64,000 bases of DNA from Hymenochaete sp. R1. Lineage: Eukaryota; Basidiomycota; Agaricomycetes; Hymenochaetales; Hymenochaetaceae. This document shows, in pieces, positions 46,900 to 57,295 of this stretch. The number at the start of each line of letters is the position of its first letter. Within the stretch, counting starts at the first letter, position 1. Where the stretch lies: NCBI GenBank assembly GCA_019400425.1, contig JAFREE010000036.1:120907-184906 (forward strand), in the 5' to 3' direction. The notes beneath the pieces are model-generated. The model was not told where the DNA came from and searched no databases. It saw only the letters and a list, made by a program, of their open reading frames with translations. Both the position numbers and the translations under genes were made by a program.

Positions 46900-48079
46900 T
46901 CACTTTCTGTAAACGGCAATCTGCTGAGCAGCGCGCTGCTTCTGACCATTTGTGAACAAGGTTAGACAAACATCTGATGAATAATCCATGTAGTTGTCTG
47001 AGACATTGAATTTATGAGCTAAAGCTTTACATTGAGAAGGAAGAAGAATAAAACTTACGGATGTTATCATAACCTGGTTGCTTGGGACAGGAATTCTTGG
47101 TATTGTCCTTGGGACAGACGCTTTCCGTTGCATCGTATTGAATAGGTGTGTCGTCTACCTCGTCTCCGGTTCCATAGCAATTGCCGTTTTTGTCCTAATG
47201 AAATTAGAAGTGCAAGGCACGCAAAGGAGAAAAACTTACCTTATGCGTGGCCTCGAAAACGTGGTAAAGACCGACCCAATGACCAGCTTCGTGCGTCAGC
47301 GTCTATAGATGATGCGTGATACATATATGTGCAGCTCCAAATAAGCGCTACACTCACCTTTCCTTGTCCCGAGTCAGAAACTGAGCTTCCGGGAATTGTT
47401 TTATAGTTGAGAACAATACCGTCATTCTTTGGGTTTTTTGTGTACTCGTCTGGGAACGTCGCATAGCCAAGCAATTCCTCTCCCGGCGTCTTCGAAGGCA
47501 GCGACACGGAGTAAATATTCAGAGCTTTATTATCCCCCTCACGCAATGCGTTTTTCATCAGCGTTTCCTGCCGATTGCCTTCCGCTACTGAGACGAAATA
47601 ATTCTGATTGACCGTGCGGGTAGTTTTTTTGAGAGAAAACGTGATGCCCAGCGTTTTGAAACCGTCATTGAGGACCTGCATCTGCTTTGTCACGGCAGCA
47701 TCGCTATAAAAGACGGGCAACGATCAGAGTATACGGTTCACTGTACAAGAAAGCTACATACGGAATATTGCCGCCTTTCTCCGTGTTGTCTTTGCTCACG
47801 ATGTGGAAATTGACAGAGAAGGTGATTGGGCCAGCTGCTGCAGCCTTATCCATGTTGGCCAACCTCGACTTGAAATCTTCCGACGCCGCATTCTTTTCCG
47901 CTTCGGTTCGGTTCGTACCACAACGCGCAAAGTTACTGAAAAAATATCAGCGTATAAATGGAACCGTTACTAAGTAGTAGCACTCAGACAGACCTTGGTT
48001 CAATATCCCTGTTTGACAAAGCTACTGCGGCAAATGCCTCCGAGACAAAAAGAAGGCCAATGAAGAAGCGAATGAACAT
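46900..48079 (-). CDS. Secreted M43 zinc metalloprotease, copy 3
   Basis: The signal peptide is MFIRFFIGLLFVSEAFAA. The body has CGTNRTEAEKNAASEDFKS, VTKQMQVLNDGFKTLGITFS, GYATFPDEYTKNPKNDG and IPGSSVSDSGQGK. The zinc-site exon HEAGHWVGLYHVF follows, then NCYGTGDEVDDTPIQYD, CPKDNTKNSCPKQPG and the Met-turn YMDYSSDVCLTLFTNGQ. It ends IAVYRK. Intron positions match the other copies. A TATAAAAA box (reverse strand) at 48162-48169 lies about 85 bp upstream. More diverged from copies 1 and 2 than they are from each other. Confidence 0.92.
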
Positions 48080-49982
48080 TGCCAGCTCAGAGTACGGGAA
48101 GTTCAATGGATATGGGATTTACTCGATATGAACTGGGAGAAAAGTGAACTATTCACCCACGTTTTTATAGTCCCAACGTACCCGAGTCAGGTTCAAATAA
48201 GACCCAGCGTGCACTTATTCCTCAGGCGGCTGCCAGCTACCCCAAATCGCAGACTACAAAATCAGTCTGTCAGAAGTTGAAACATAGTAGGCTCTAAAAG
48301 TCAAATAGCTCGTTTTTTGAAACATACCCGCCGCAAGTACATGTGCTGGCATTTTTAAGAAAGCGCATCATCAAGCTAGTGTGGATTGAACGAGCAAGTG
48401 AAAGACACTGCACAACCGCTTCTAGAGAGACAGCGACTCTATGCACAGTCTTTGTGGCGTTGTTTTGTTAGAGCTGATAAAGGAAGCCAACGTGTTGACT
48501 TAAAAAGGGCCTTCAAGTCATCCGTTAAACTACCGGTCAAACAGCGTAAGTCACTGGCACCGGCACAGATATGTTTCCTCCCCTAAAATGCAATACTTTG
48601 GAGAGGAAAATGCATCGAAGCGACAAAATTATCCTTGAGAGAGCAATATTCAAAAGCTGTCAGGTGAGACAATGCATGAACCGCCAAAGTAGAATGACTC
48701 ACATCCAAAACCAGAGGTAACAAGCGACTGCCCAGCCGTTATCAAATCACGGGCTCGTTGTCAAAGATATAGGCGCGAGAGCACAGTTTCGTCTAATAGA
48801 GTTATTTAAGTCCAGTTTCAGACTACCATGAATCGTAGCGACTCGCAGGAATGAACACATCACATGGCCTTGAGGCGACGACTCCGATGCAGGAAAGGAA
48901 CTGACCGTGACTACAGCGGTAGACCAGTGTCAGTGTCGGCAGCTTGCCAATAGTGTACACCACAGTTGTACTAGCTAGGTAGGTATTCGCCCCCCGGAGA
49001 TGAAGCTTCATCTACACAAAAGAAATATTTGTAGCATCACTCCCACTTTATTGACCAAACTGATCGACGTGTCTGGCGACAACGGTGTGAGTTTGCTCTG
49101 CTCTACGATCTCCATTCGTTCAGAATCAATGAGGCGCACAGATAGAACCGCTACAAGATGTTGAACACACGAAAAAAAAGGGTAGGGGATTTGGCTGGAG
49201 GCGCTTGTATGTTACGAGAGAAAGAATGAAGTATCCACTCGTACGTAAGTGTTCAAAGCGTAGACTCATTGCGAAAGGAAAGCGCCCTCAGCGGATTTCG
49301 ACGGAAAACCTATTTTAGGAAGTTCGTTCGCAGGAAGAGATGATCTTGCTTACGTAACAGAGTACTTTCACCTCTCAACAAGTCAAAATTCAGATCACCT
49401 TTTGCCGCTCTCCCTCCAAACATCATGATCGTATACGTCCAACCTGCAGAGATCGAACAGCTATAAAACCTAATGCAAGGATAGGCTCTTTGAGATACTG
49501 GCGATGAAAGAGGTGCTGGCGGTCCAGGTGCCTTCTTGTCAAGACGTTGAGAAGGTGCGGGCATTGAGCTTCGTCTTTCAAGAAGCATGACACTCACACT
49601 TCTTACAATTCAAAGACGTATCGTGCACGTAAGCCAACACTTCTAAATGGGTGAAGGCGGGCAGAACACTCGCGAGAGACTGGTAGATTGAGCTCTACGC
49701 TTATCAGCCCTGTGTCACTTTACAACTTCCGTAGGGCCAGCGAAGTAACACATCTTCTCAATGTCCTTGCTTCTTCTATAGAAGCGGTATCCAACCCCGG
49801 GCCGTAGATAACAACGTGAACTGTATGTTCCAAATGGTTGTCGTAAGAGGCTCACATTAAACTCTACGGTCCTTTAGAAACTCCGTTGGACAATTCGCAA
49901 TGATCCGAAGGGTTTAGCCATGGATACTTCAACGCTGGATTTCAGCACCTCATGCGTTCGTAGCTTGTGACCATCCGTCATC
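48080..49982. other. Divergent 1.9 kb region between M43 copy 3 and F-box 7
   Basis: No supported gene; counterpart of 42694-44526. Short ORFs at 48386-48586 and 49310-49597 lack recognisable motifs. Confidence 0.5.
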
Positions 49983-51532
49983 ATGTATCCCAAAGCAATA
50001 CCCCTATTGTCAGTGACAAAAGGTGCTGGTGAGTGCGATCTTACGAATGGCTCTATGGTACTCAACTTATGCTAAAATGTTCAGCTGTAGCGACGTCAGA
50101 CTCGAGCATACAGACGGCTTTGCTCCTCCCAGACGTCCTTTCTTTGATCTTCTGGGAAGCAGTCACAATATCGGAAAGAGAGCCGTCTGTAAGTGAAGCG
50201 CCTCTGAACGTGTCGCACACCTGTCATGTCTGGAGAGAAGTTGCAATCACCACTCGTCACCTGTGGACTCGCCTTACGTTACAACGAGACGACAGCTTTG
50301 GGTTCGCAAAGCGTAGAGAGGCTTGGATCGAGCTCCTCAAACTATGGATCGAGCGCTCACATCGATCCATCATCAATTTCCGTCTGCAAATCCCACTGTA
50401 CTTCCGGTATGGTAACGATGCTGAGTCAAAAGCAGACCAGCGGGCCGCGGAGATTCTTCTGGAGATCTTGGAACACGAACAGTATCGCTGGGGTACGATG
50501 TGTCTCGAATTTGATAATTTCCAACCATACGGAGCTTTCGCGGTTCTGTGGCGGGACCTGCGTCACCTCTCCAAATTATCGTTGCTTCTCCCGCCTGGGA
50601 TCCTTGCTCATGGCAGACGCCGCATCGGTGTCAATACGCAATCATTCTCTGCCCTGGACACCCCTCTATTTTTCTTCTCTGGGTACAATGATTACGGATT
50701 CTGTCCAAGGGCACCCGCGCTGACTACGTTGGCATTCGATGGCTTGTGTGCGCGCGACTATTGTTCGAGAGATCTCGTAGAGTTCCTAGAACATTGTCCA
50801 AATCTTCAGACAATGTTTCTGACCACCGCTGGCGGAAGATCCAATGCCAATTATAATAGTGGAGATACTTTCACGCAACCGACAATCACTCTTCCGCGTC
50901 TACGCCGCTTCAGTATCAACTTTGGAGATATGGATGAGACAGCTCTCCTGCTATGTTTCCGAACGCCCGCGCTTGACGAGCTTCAGGTTGGAGTTGGGGA
51001 ATCGTACGATAAGACCACAAATCCGAGCCCTAGGCAGTTCGTGAACAGGAACGTTATTCCGTTCGTGGAATTATCGCATCCTCCCCTCACCAAACTACAT
51101 ATCCGGGACGTAAATCCCCACGAAGCACAATACGTGCAAATGCTGGCATCCTTGACATCCCTCGAGGAACTGTGCTTAATTACAAACTTCGCCTCCAAGG
51201 ATTTTTTCATCAGCGTGATGGATTCGTTCAAGCTGAACGAAGGTGTCATAGCCTGCCCTCGCCTTCGTCGCCTGCGACTGTCGAGAGTATGTTGGGAGGA
51301 TTGGATGGCCGGCGGGTTCATCGATGCAATCGTGCCACGGCTCAAGGCTGGGCTCGAGGAAGTTACACTTGAAATACAGGGGGACGTGGATGGAGCTCGG
51401 GAGAAGTTCATGAAAGATGATCGTACGAGACAGTGGCTGGTTGAGGGCTCCCCAGGCCGGCTTGCTTTGGTTCCTTGGTCTGCGGCCAAAAATGAACTTT
51501 CTTTTACGTTGGATCGCCATGACTGGTGCTGA
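49983..51532 (+). CDS. F-box protein with LRR-like region (F-box 7, array unit 2)
   Basis: 497 residues in two exons: 49983-50028 (MYPKAIPLLSVTKGA) joined by a GTGAGT...GTTCAG intron to 50085. It is a close copy of F-box 6: TSDSSIQTALLLPDVLSLIF, SHTCHVWREVAITTRHLW, RWGTMCLEFDNFQPYGAF and FLEHCPNLQTMFLTTA, with the same C terminus FTLDRHDWC. The first half is more alike than the region after residue 170. Presumed SCF adaptor; substrate unknown. Confidence 0.87.
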
Positions 51533-51732
51533 ACCAATGACAGAACTCCGCTTTGCATGCCGTTTTTTTCTTTCTCCTTCAAAGAAATGTACGAATCATC
51601 CAAGCTTTCTGTTTACTGCCACACTCCAAATAAAAGACTTAAACAAAACCCGTATCCTTCATCGTTGTTGGTGGATGTAATATTCTATTCCATTAGCAAG
51701 TAGAGTTACATCAGCAGCGAAATATCATCTCG

Positions 51733-51970
51733 AGCAAAAGTTCCGGTGAGATCGAGTAAACTAAAGCTGAAGTTCCGTAGCATCAGCACCACAGAGCACG
51801 CATCGACACCCACTCATCCGTGACAAACACATCCTAAGCTCTCTTAAGCACAGTAAGCTGTCCAAGTTGTCCAACAGCTCCCCGTCGTCTCGGGTGCGAG
51901 TACCAACTGAATCTTCATCTCCTCTGCCACCATCTTGCGTCCCAGCAACGACACCAAATCCCGATTTTTT
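51733..51970 (-). pseudogene. Decayed 3' end of an F-box B gene (remnant 2)
   Basis: Minus-strand frames give NRDLVSLL...VAEEMKI (from 51966) and, after a frameshift, TRDDGELLDNLDSLLCLRELRM. They match NRDLVALL...VTEARI and VRDDEELLGILEKLPCVGELEM of F-box 8. Similarity extends past the stop (cgagtaaactaaagc). An overlapping plus-strand frame of 121 codons (51867-52232) is a shadow. Confidence 0.78.
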
Positions 51971-52313
51971 TTCCAAAAATAAAGTCGTGGTCGCTTTGAT
52001 GAACCAAGTACGTTCGAACCTTCTTTTGGAAGCATGCTTGCACGCTTGCAGGCAATTAGTGGGCAGCACTCTGCACTGCTTTCCTACTAGCAATGCACAC
52101 CTTTCAATTTCCAAACGGTTCCAAGATGACTTGGACGCATATGATATAGCGATGGATGCTATCATTATTAACACATCGACAGCAACACTTCCGAGGGCAA
52201 GAAATTACAAGGGAGATGCTAGGGAGAACTAAGTGATTATAATTCACGCGTAGCAGCAATTTCTCCCGCTTCAAGAAATAGGACAAACGTTAGACATACC
52301 CTCCGATACCTCT

Positions 52314-53501
52314 TTACTTCTTCCTGTAAGAGGCGATCTGTTTCGCCGCACGATCCTTCTGACCATTCGTAAACAAGGTCATACAATCATCTGATGAATA
52401 ATCCATGTAGTTGTCTGAAATGAAGAGTTGTTATGGTAGGCGTCTTAGGTATAGTGAGAGTGAAGCTCACGGATGTTATCAAAGTCTGGTTCTTTGGGGC
52501 AAGAGTCCTTGGTATTGTCCTTGGGACAGTCGCCGTCCGTCATTTCGTATTGGATTGGCGTGTCGTCGACCTCGTCTCCAGATCCATAACAGTTTCCGGT
52601 CGCATTCTGGTTAAATATTAGAGGCATATAGACACATAATGTACGATGTACTCACTTTTTTTGTGAACTCGAAAACGTGATAAAGACCGACCCAGTGACC
52701 GACTTCATGCGTAAGAGTCTGTATCATACGTTATATGCAAATTTGGCCTTCCGAATGTTATTCGTCTTACCTTCCCTTCCCCGAATATCGGATCAGAGAC
52801 AGAAGTTCCAGGGATCGTAGTGTAGCTTATAATGACACCATCTTCTTGCTTTTTCCATGATCTGTACTCGTCTGGGAACGTCGCGTAACCAAGATTACTC
52901 CCACCTTGTAGGGACACGGAGTACACATTCAGAACTGTGTTGTTCCCATCGTATAGCCGATTTTTCATCTGCTTTTCTTGAGGAGTGCCTAACGCTACGG
53001 CCTTGAAAAAATATGGGCTGGAAAATTTACGAGGATTCCCCAGCAAGGAAAACTGGATGCTCATGTTTTTAAACCCATCATTGAGAACTTGCATCTGCTT
53101 CTTCACTGCGGCGTCGCTGTAAAAAAAGAAAAAAAAAAGTATGACCACATTAGTAGAGCAAAGTAAGTGGAGACGAATTCTTACGGAAGGTAACCACCAC
53201 TCTCGGTTTTGTTTGCATATACGACATGGAAAACGACAGGGAAGGTGACAGGTTCAACCGCCGCGGCGACGTCTAGATTAGCCAGCCTGGACTTGAAATC
53301 GTCCGAAGCAGCATTCTTTTCTTCCTCTGTACGATTTGTACCACAACGTAGGATGTGGCTAGAAATGAATTAATACCATAGTGAATAACTTGAAGATGGT
53401 AAAGCTTAGGCAAACCTTGGTCCGGTAGTCTTGCTGGACGAGCCTACGGCGCCCAATACTGTCGAAACAAAGAGAAGACCAATGAAAGATCGGAAGAACA
53501 T
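52314..53501 (-). CDS. Secreted M43 zinc metalloprotease, copy 4
   Basis: The most diverged of the four. Signal peptide MFFRSFIGLLFVSTVLGA, then LRCGTNRTEEEKNAASDDF, FPVVFHVVYANKTESGG, VKKQMQVLNDGFKNMSIQFS, IPGTSVSDPIFGEGK and the zinc site HEVGHWVGLYHVF. The C-terminal part is NCYGSGDEVDDTPIQYEM, CPKDNTKDSCPKEP and the Met-turn YMDYSSDDCMTLFTNGQ, ending IASYRKK. All zinc ligands and the glutamate are present, so it is predicted active. Same intron plan as copies 1-3. Confidence 0.92.
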
Positions 53502-54409
53502 GATTTAGAAAGGGTAAGTCACTGGATGCTTTTCGCACTCGGTATAACCTGAGGGGGAGAGCGGATCAAGAACTCACCCTTTTTGTAATTTCCATGAACC
53601 CCCCTGGTTCAAGAGTCGGGTATATCAAAAAAAAACCCAGTGATCTGTATTAATAGAATGGCTGCTTAGCCATTCGGACTTCCAGATTACAGAGTCAAAT
53701 AGGACATAGTCTGGCAAATGACTGACTTTAGAGTGTTAAATAGTCCAGCATTAGGAGTGCACCTGTTGCGAGTAGCTTTGCTGGCACCATGAAAAGTTCA
53801 TCCGCGGGTTAGCACATTGAGAATGAGCATGGGTGAAACTGATCACCTAGTCATAGAGAAGATATCGATGTCAGCACGGTCTTGGCGATGTTGCCCTGTT
53901 CAAAATCGGTGGTGTTGGCATCTTGCAACAACTTTAAAACCTTCTCAAGTCGTCCGTTGAACTAGTGGTCAAGCAAACCGAGCCAGCTGTACGAACGCAA
54001 AGCTATTTCCTTCCCTTGTAAGCAGTACGTTGAAACCAGCCGGTTTGTTGAAATGACCGCTAGGTCGCTTATCAAAACGCAAAAGCTTCAAAACCGAGAC
54101 ACCATCGGGATGCCATAAATTCATCAGCAGACGCTCCTACAAGTGCGTTCAAGAGGGCATCGTATGTTGAGTGGGGCCGGTACTTACAAACATCTCGCAG
54201 TAGATCTTCGTCCGCCATAGGTTTTGGACCTCACATGTCCTCCTCAAGAAGATCTGGTTGCGGCGCATGTCACATTCCCATCGCCTAAAACCAGTCTGCC
54301 AGTGCACAAACAAGAAGCGGCGGGGTCATATCATCAGCTAAAAAGAGTTTTAGTGCCCAGCGGCATAGTAATTTTTTCAAGATAGTTTGAGAACTCGTCT
54401 TGGACAGGA
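53502..54409. other. Shortened upstream region of array unit 3
   Basis: About 900 bp where units 1 and 2 have about 1.8 kb plus the first two thirds of an F-box gene. No gene seen; a deletion is inferred. Confidence 0.5.
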
Positions 54410-54965
54410 GCTGAAGGTGCTTACAGTAGTACGAGCTCTGGGCAGCGCGTAAACATGGACGTTATTCCATTCGTGAAGTTATCGTAGCCACCGCTCACCA
54501 AACTACATATCCGGGACCTAAGTTCCCACGGCCTCAGAAGCACAATCCATGCAAATGCTGGCGTCCTTGACCAACCTTCGAGTTGAGGAACCGTGGCTGC
54601 GCTTAGTTACAAACTTCATCTTCCACCTCCAAGGATTTCTTCATCAGCATGGTCGACTCCTTAATCAAAGGTAGCATGGCGCGCCCTCACCAGGTCACCT
54701 TCGTCCGAGTCGCCTGCGATTGGCAAGAGCCTGAGTCTGTTGGGAGTTGGATCGCCGGCGCGTTTGTCGAAGCACTTATAATGCGGTTCAGGGCTGGACT
54801 TGAAGGCTCGGAGTTCATGCTTGAGGTGAAAGAATGCATAGATCGAGTTATAGAGAATTTCACGAAAGATGATCGTGCGAGACTGTTTAGATGAAGGATC
54901 CTCAGGCCGACTTGCATTGGCGCCCTGGTCTACGCAATTCAACTGGAAGCGCATCACAACTTGAA
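54410..54965 (+). pseudogene. Truncated, frameshifted F-box A gene (array unit 3)
   Basis: It resembles F-box 7 from about 51030 to its end. Examples: aacatggacgttattccattcgtg against aacaggaacgttattccgttcgtg, and caccaaactacatatccggg in both. The C-terminal frame gives FVEALIMRFRAGLEG...NFTKDDRAR. A stop replaces a codon at about 54480 (atcgtag), small insertions shift the frame around 54530-54600, and the F-box itself is missing. Confidence 0.8.
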
Positions 54966-55093
54966 GTGGATTACAATTGCGGGAACCAACATCCATAGCC
55001 ACTGTTTGTAAATGTAAAACCGAATGTCATTAGCAAGAAATAGGGTAAGAAGGTATACAGTAATTTTTTTCTGAGCGAGCGTTCCGATTATAA

Positions 55094-56275
55094 TTAGTAA
55101 ACTAAAGCCCGAATCCCAAGAAGTGAAGGACAGACGTTCACATAGCTCTTCAATAACCCACTTAATCTCGCATTTCCCACAAATTTCATCTCAAGCTCCC
55201 CGACGCACGGCAATTTCTCCAAAATGCCCAACAGTTCCTCATCATCCCGAACGTGAGTATCGATCCTCGCCTCCGTCACCGACGGTGTGCCCTCCAACAA
55301 CGCTACCAAGTCCCGATTTATCGTGTCCTTCTCTTCGTTCGTCTCCTCTGACGATACACTCAAGGTTTTCAGCTCTGGTGCGCGAATATGCGCCAGCAAG
55401 CTCGAGAACCAGTATTCCCGACAATGATACGAGAGACTCCGAAGACGTGGGAGGCGGGCAACGGGCTGCCCTTCTTCGTGGTCCGCCCACTGGTTCGACC
55501 CCGTCTCGAACGCCACTGAGAGCGTTTCTATATTCGGTGCGTGTCGTAGCAGAGCAACCATAGCGTGCCGAGAAGGGCGAGGGTTCTCCCGACTGCTGAG
55601 AACGAGTTCCGTCAAATTCGGAGCGATGGGTGCCGTGGCTTTTTCTCTTGGGTCCAAGGCGGTGTGTAAATTCGAGTCTGGGCCGTTGAGGAAGGGGAGG
55701 ACGATGACGGGCGGGTACTCGACGAAAATCTCCTCGTTGGCGCCGAAGAGGAGACGGCCGTGGAAGTTGGCCAGGTTCATGGAGAGGCGACGGAGGCGAG
55801 GTAGGGAGGTCAAGTGCAGCTGCTCGAAATCCTCATGTAATTGGATACCCCTAATCGAGAGTGCTACTTCGGCCCAGCGTGTTTGTGCGCTTACGAGCAA
55901 CGCGAGGAGCGTCTCAATGTTCCTGCACGACGTCCGACCCAGACCATGATAGAACACCGTCACGTCGCAGACCAAGTCCTGATTTCCGGACCTCTGGAGC
56001 CAAAGAGGCAAGTACCGCACCCAGTCGTTCGTAGAGTCCTTGCGCGTGAAGTAGTCGGAACGATTGTTGAGCTGTATGCGGTTCCATAGTCGAGAATGAG
56101 TGAGAGCAATTTCGCGCCAGGCTCGGCACGTTTGGGAGATGTTGAGGGGTGCCTGCCTCGTCGACGGGCCCGCAGACGGATCACATTGGAGGCTGTCCAA
56201 CACAGCGTGCTCGAAGACGTTCGAGAGCACGTCGGAGAGTGAAAGGGCGAGCAGAAGGCAGGGCGAGGTCGTCAT
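55094..56275 (-). CDS. F-box protein with LRR-like region (F-box 8, F-box B)
   Basis: 393-residue protein. F-box-like start LALSLSDVLSNVFEHAV...APLNISQTCRAWREIALTHSRLW, then LRR-like segments such as LRHAPNIETLSVAF and IRAPELKTLSVSS. Shorter than the other F-box proteins, ending LLGIRALVY. The frame runs open to 56446 but begins there with a TTG; the first ATG is 56275. Its 3' end is the source of the two remnants in the array. Presumed SCF adaptor; substrate unknown. Confidence 0.85.
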   Translation of the reverse strand: MTTSPCLLLALSLSDVLSNVFEHAVLDSLQCDPSAGPSTRQAPLNISQTCRAWREIALTHSRLWNRIQLNNRSDYFTRKDSTNDWVRYLPLWLQRSGNQDLVCDVTVFYHGLGRTSCRNIETLLALLVSAQTRWAEVALSIRGIQLHEDFEQLHLTSLPRLRRLSMNLANFHGRLLFGANEEIFVEYPPVIVLPFLNGPDSNLHTALDPREKATAPIAPNLTELVLSSRENPRPSRHAMVALLRHAPNIETLSVAFETGSNQWADHEEGQPVARLPRLRSLSYHCREYWFSSLLAHIRAPELKTLSVSSEETNEEKDTINRDLVALLEGTPSVTEARIDTHVRDDEELLGILEKLPCVGELEMKFVGNARLSGLLKSYVNVCPSLLGIRALVY

Positions 56276-57295
56276 TGTCCGTCCGTAAAGACAAAGCAGT
56301 GAGTGGATGAGCGCAAAAGATAACGAATAAGAATAAACAGCAAGCAGGATGTATCCTGGGTTGGGGGCCCAAAAAATGTGAGACGGGAATAAGAGCTTTT
56401 GCGGCCAGGTGAGACGTCGGATGTCTGCGGCCGACCTCCTCCCCAATCAGCCTTTCTTCCGTCTAGTTCCCCCGTTCCCAGAGGCGAGGGGTCCGTCTCG
56501 CTTGCGCAAAGGCCAAGACTTTTCGCGTTGATAGGAGGAAGTATCGAAATCAATGCAGCCGTTGTCTTGCCGAGCCACTTCCTTTCTTACAGCACATCAC
56601 AAGAGGAGAAAGAAACTTATCGACAACGTTTTCCTCCTGTTCATTTGTAGAAGATTTGTAGTTTTGTGAGGTCTAGAGTGGGCTTTTTGCTTCCGGTTCG
56701 AGCGCATGTCTCTCACGCAGGCTTCATCCGTGCGTATCCTTTCCTGTATGGGTCGTCTTGCTGCCTGCCTTCGTTACGGACCCGGAAGCACTTCATATCG
56801 CCCAGAAGATCAGTCTATAGATTTGTGGTGTCCTTCATATCCGATGCGATGGATAGGTGGATCTTGAAGCGGGAAGGAGCTTGAAGAAGGTGGTGGTGGT
56901 GGATGAAGGTTGAGGGTATGTGGCTAAACGGCGTATCGGAGCGATCGCCTACCAGTGTGAATTGACCACAGCAGCCTCAGGCTCAGGCTGAGCCTCTACC
57001 GCCGCAGTATCCGCAATGGTCCAATTTAGCGCCCCCATGCAAGCTTCGCGTGCAGAACGCAGCGACAAACAAGATATTCGCAACGACTAGAACATCGTAA
57101 CAGTTTCACGGTGTTCTTAAAAATGAGAAAGAAAAAACAGATTTGATGCGGAATATGAAGATTCGACAGAGTCTACAAGTAGAGTAGCAACTGGCAAGTC
57201 AAAGCAACAAAAAAATGTCCAGATGGTATCAATTAGAACATTCGAGTCCACTATGCAAATACTGTAAGCAGTTCATGACAAGATGTCAGCCCCAA
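56276..57295. other. Intergenic 1 kb, no gene seen
   Basis: GC-richer first half upstream of F-box 8, then an AT-rich flank of the transporter gene. A short ggt repeat lies near 56888. No supported ORF or RNA. Confidence 0.5.

Larger units (their letters stand above)
41525..56275. repeat. Threefold tandem array of a ~5.4 kb M43 / F-box A / F-box B unit
   Basis: The order [M43 (-), F-box A (+), F-box B 3' end (-)] recurs: M43 stops at 41525, 46900 and 52314; F-box A at 44527, 49983 and a pseudogene from about 54410; F-box B at 46290-46525 (remnant), 51733-51970 (remnant) and 55094 (whole gene). The spacing of equivalent points is about 5.4 kb. The three F-box B 3' flanks share the string around gagtaaac-aaag. 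Confidence 0.82.

Noticed and set aside
51867..52232. 121-codon plus-strand ORF after F-box 7
   Set aside because: It overlaps the F-box B remnant, whose minus-strand frames match F-box 8; treated as a shadow.
56399..56884. Short plus-strand ORFs upstream of F-box 8
   Set aside because: No family features and no splice pattern linking them.
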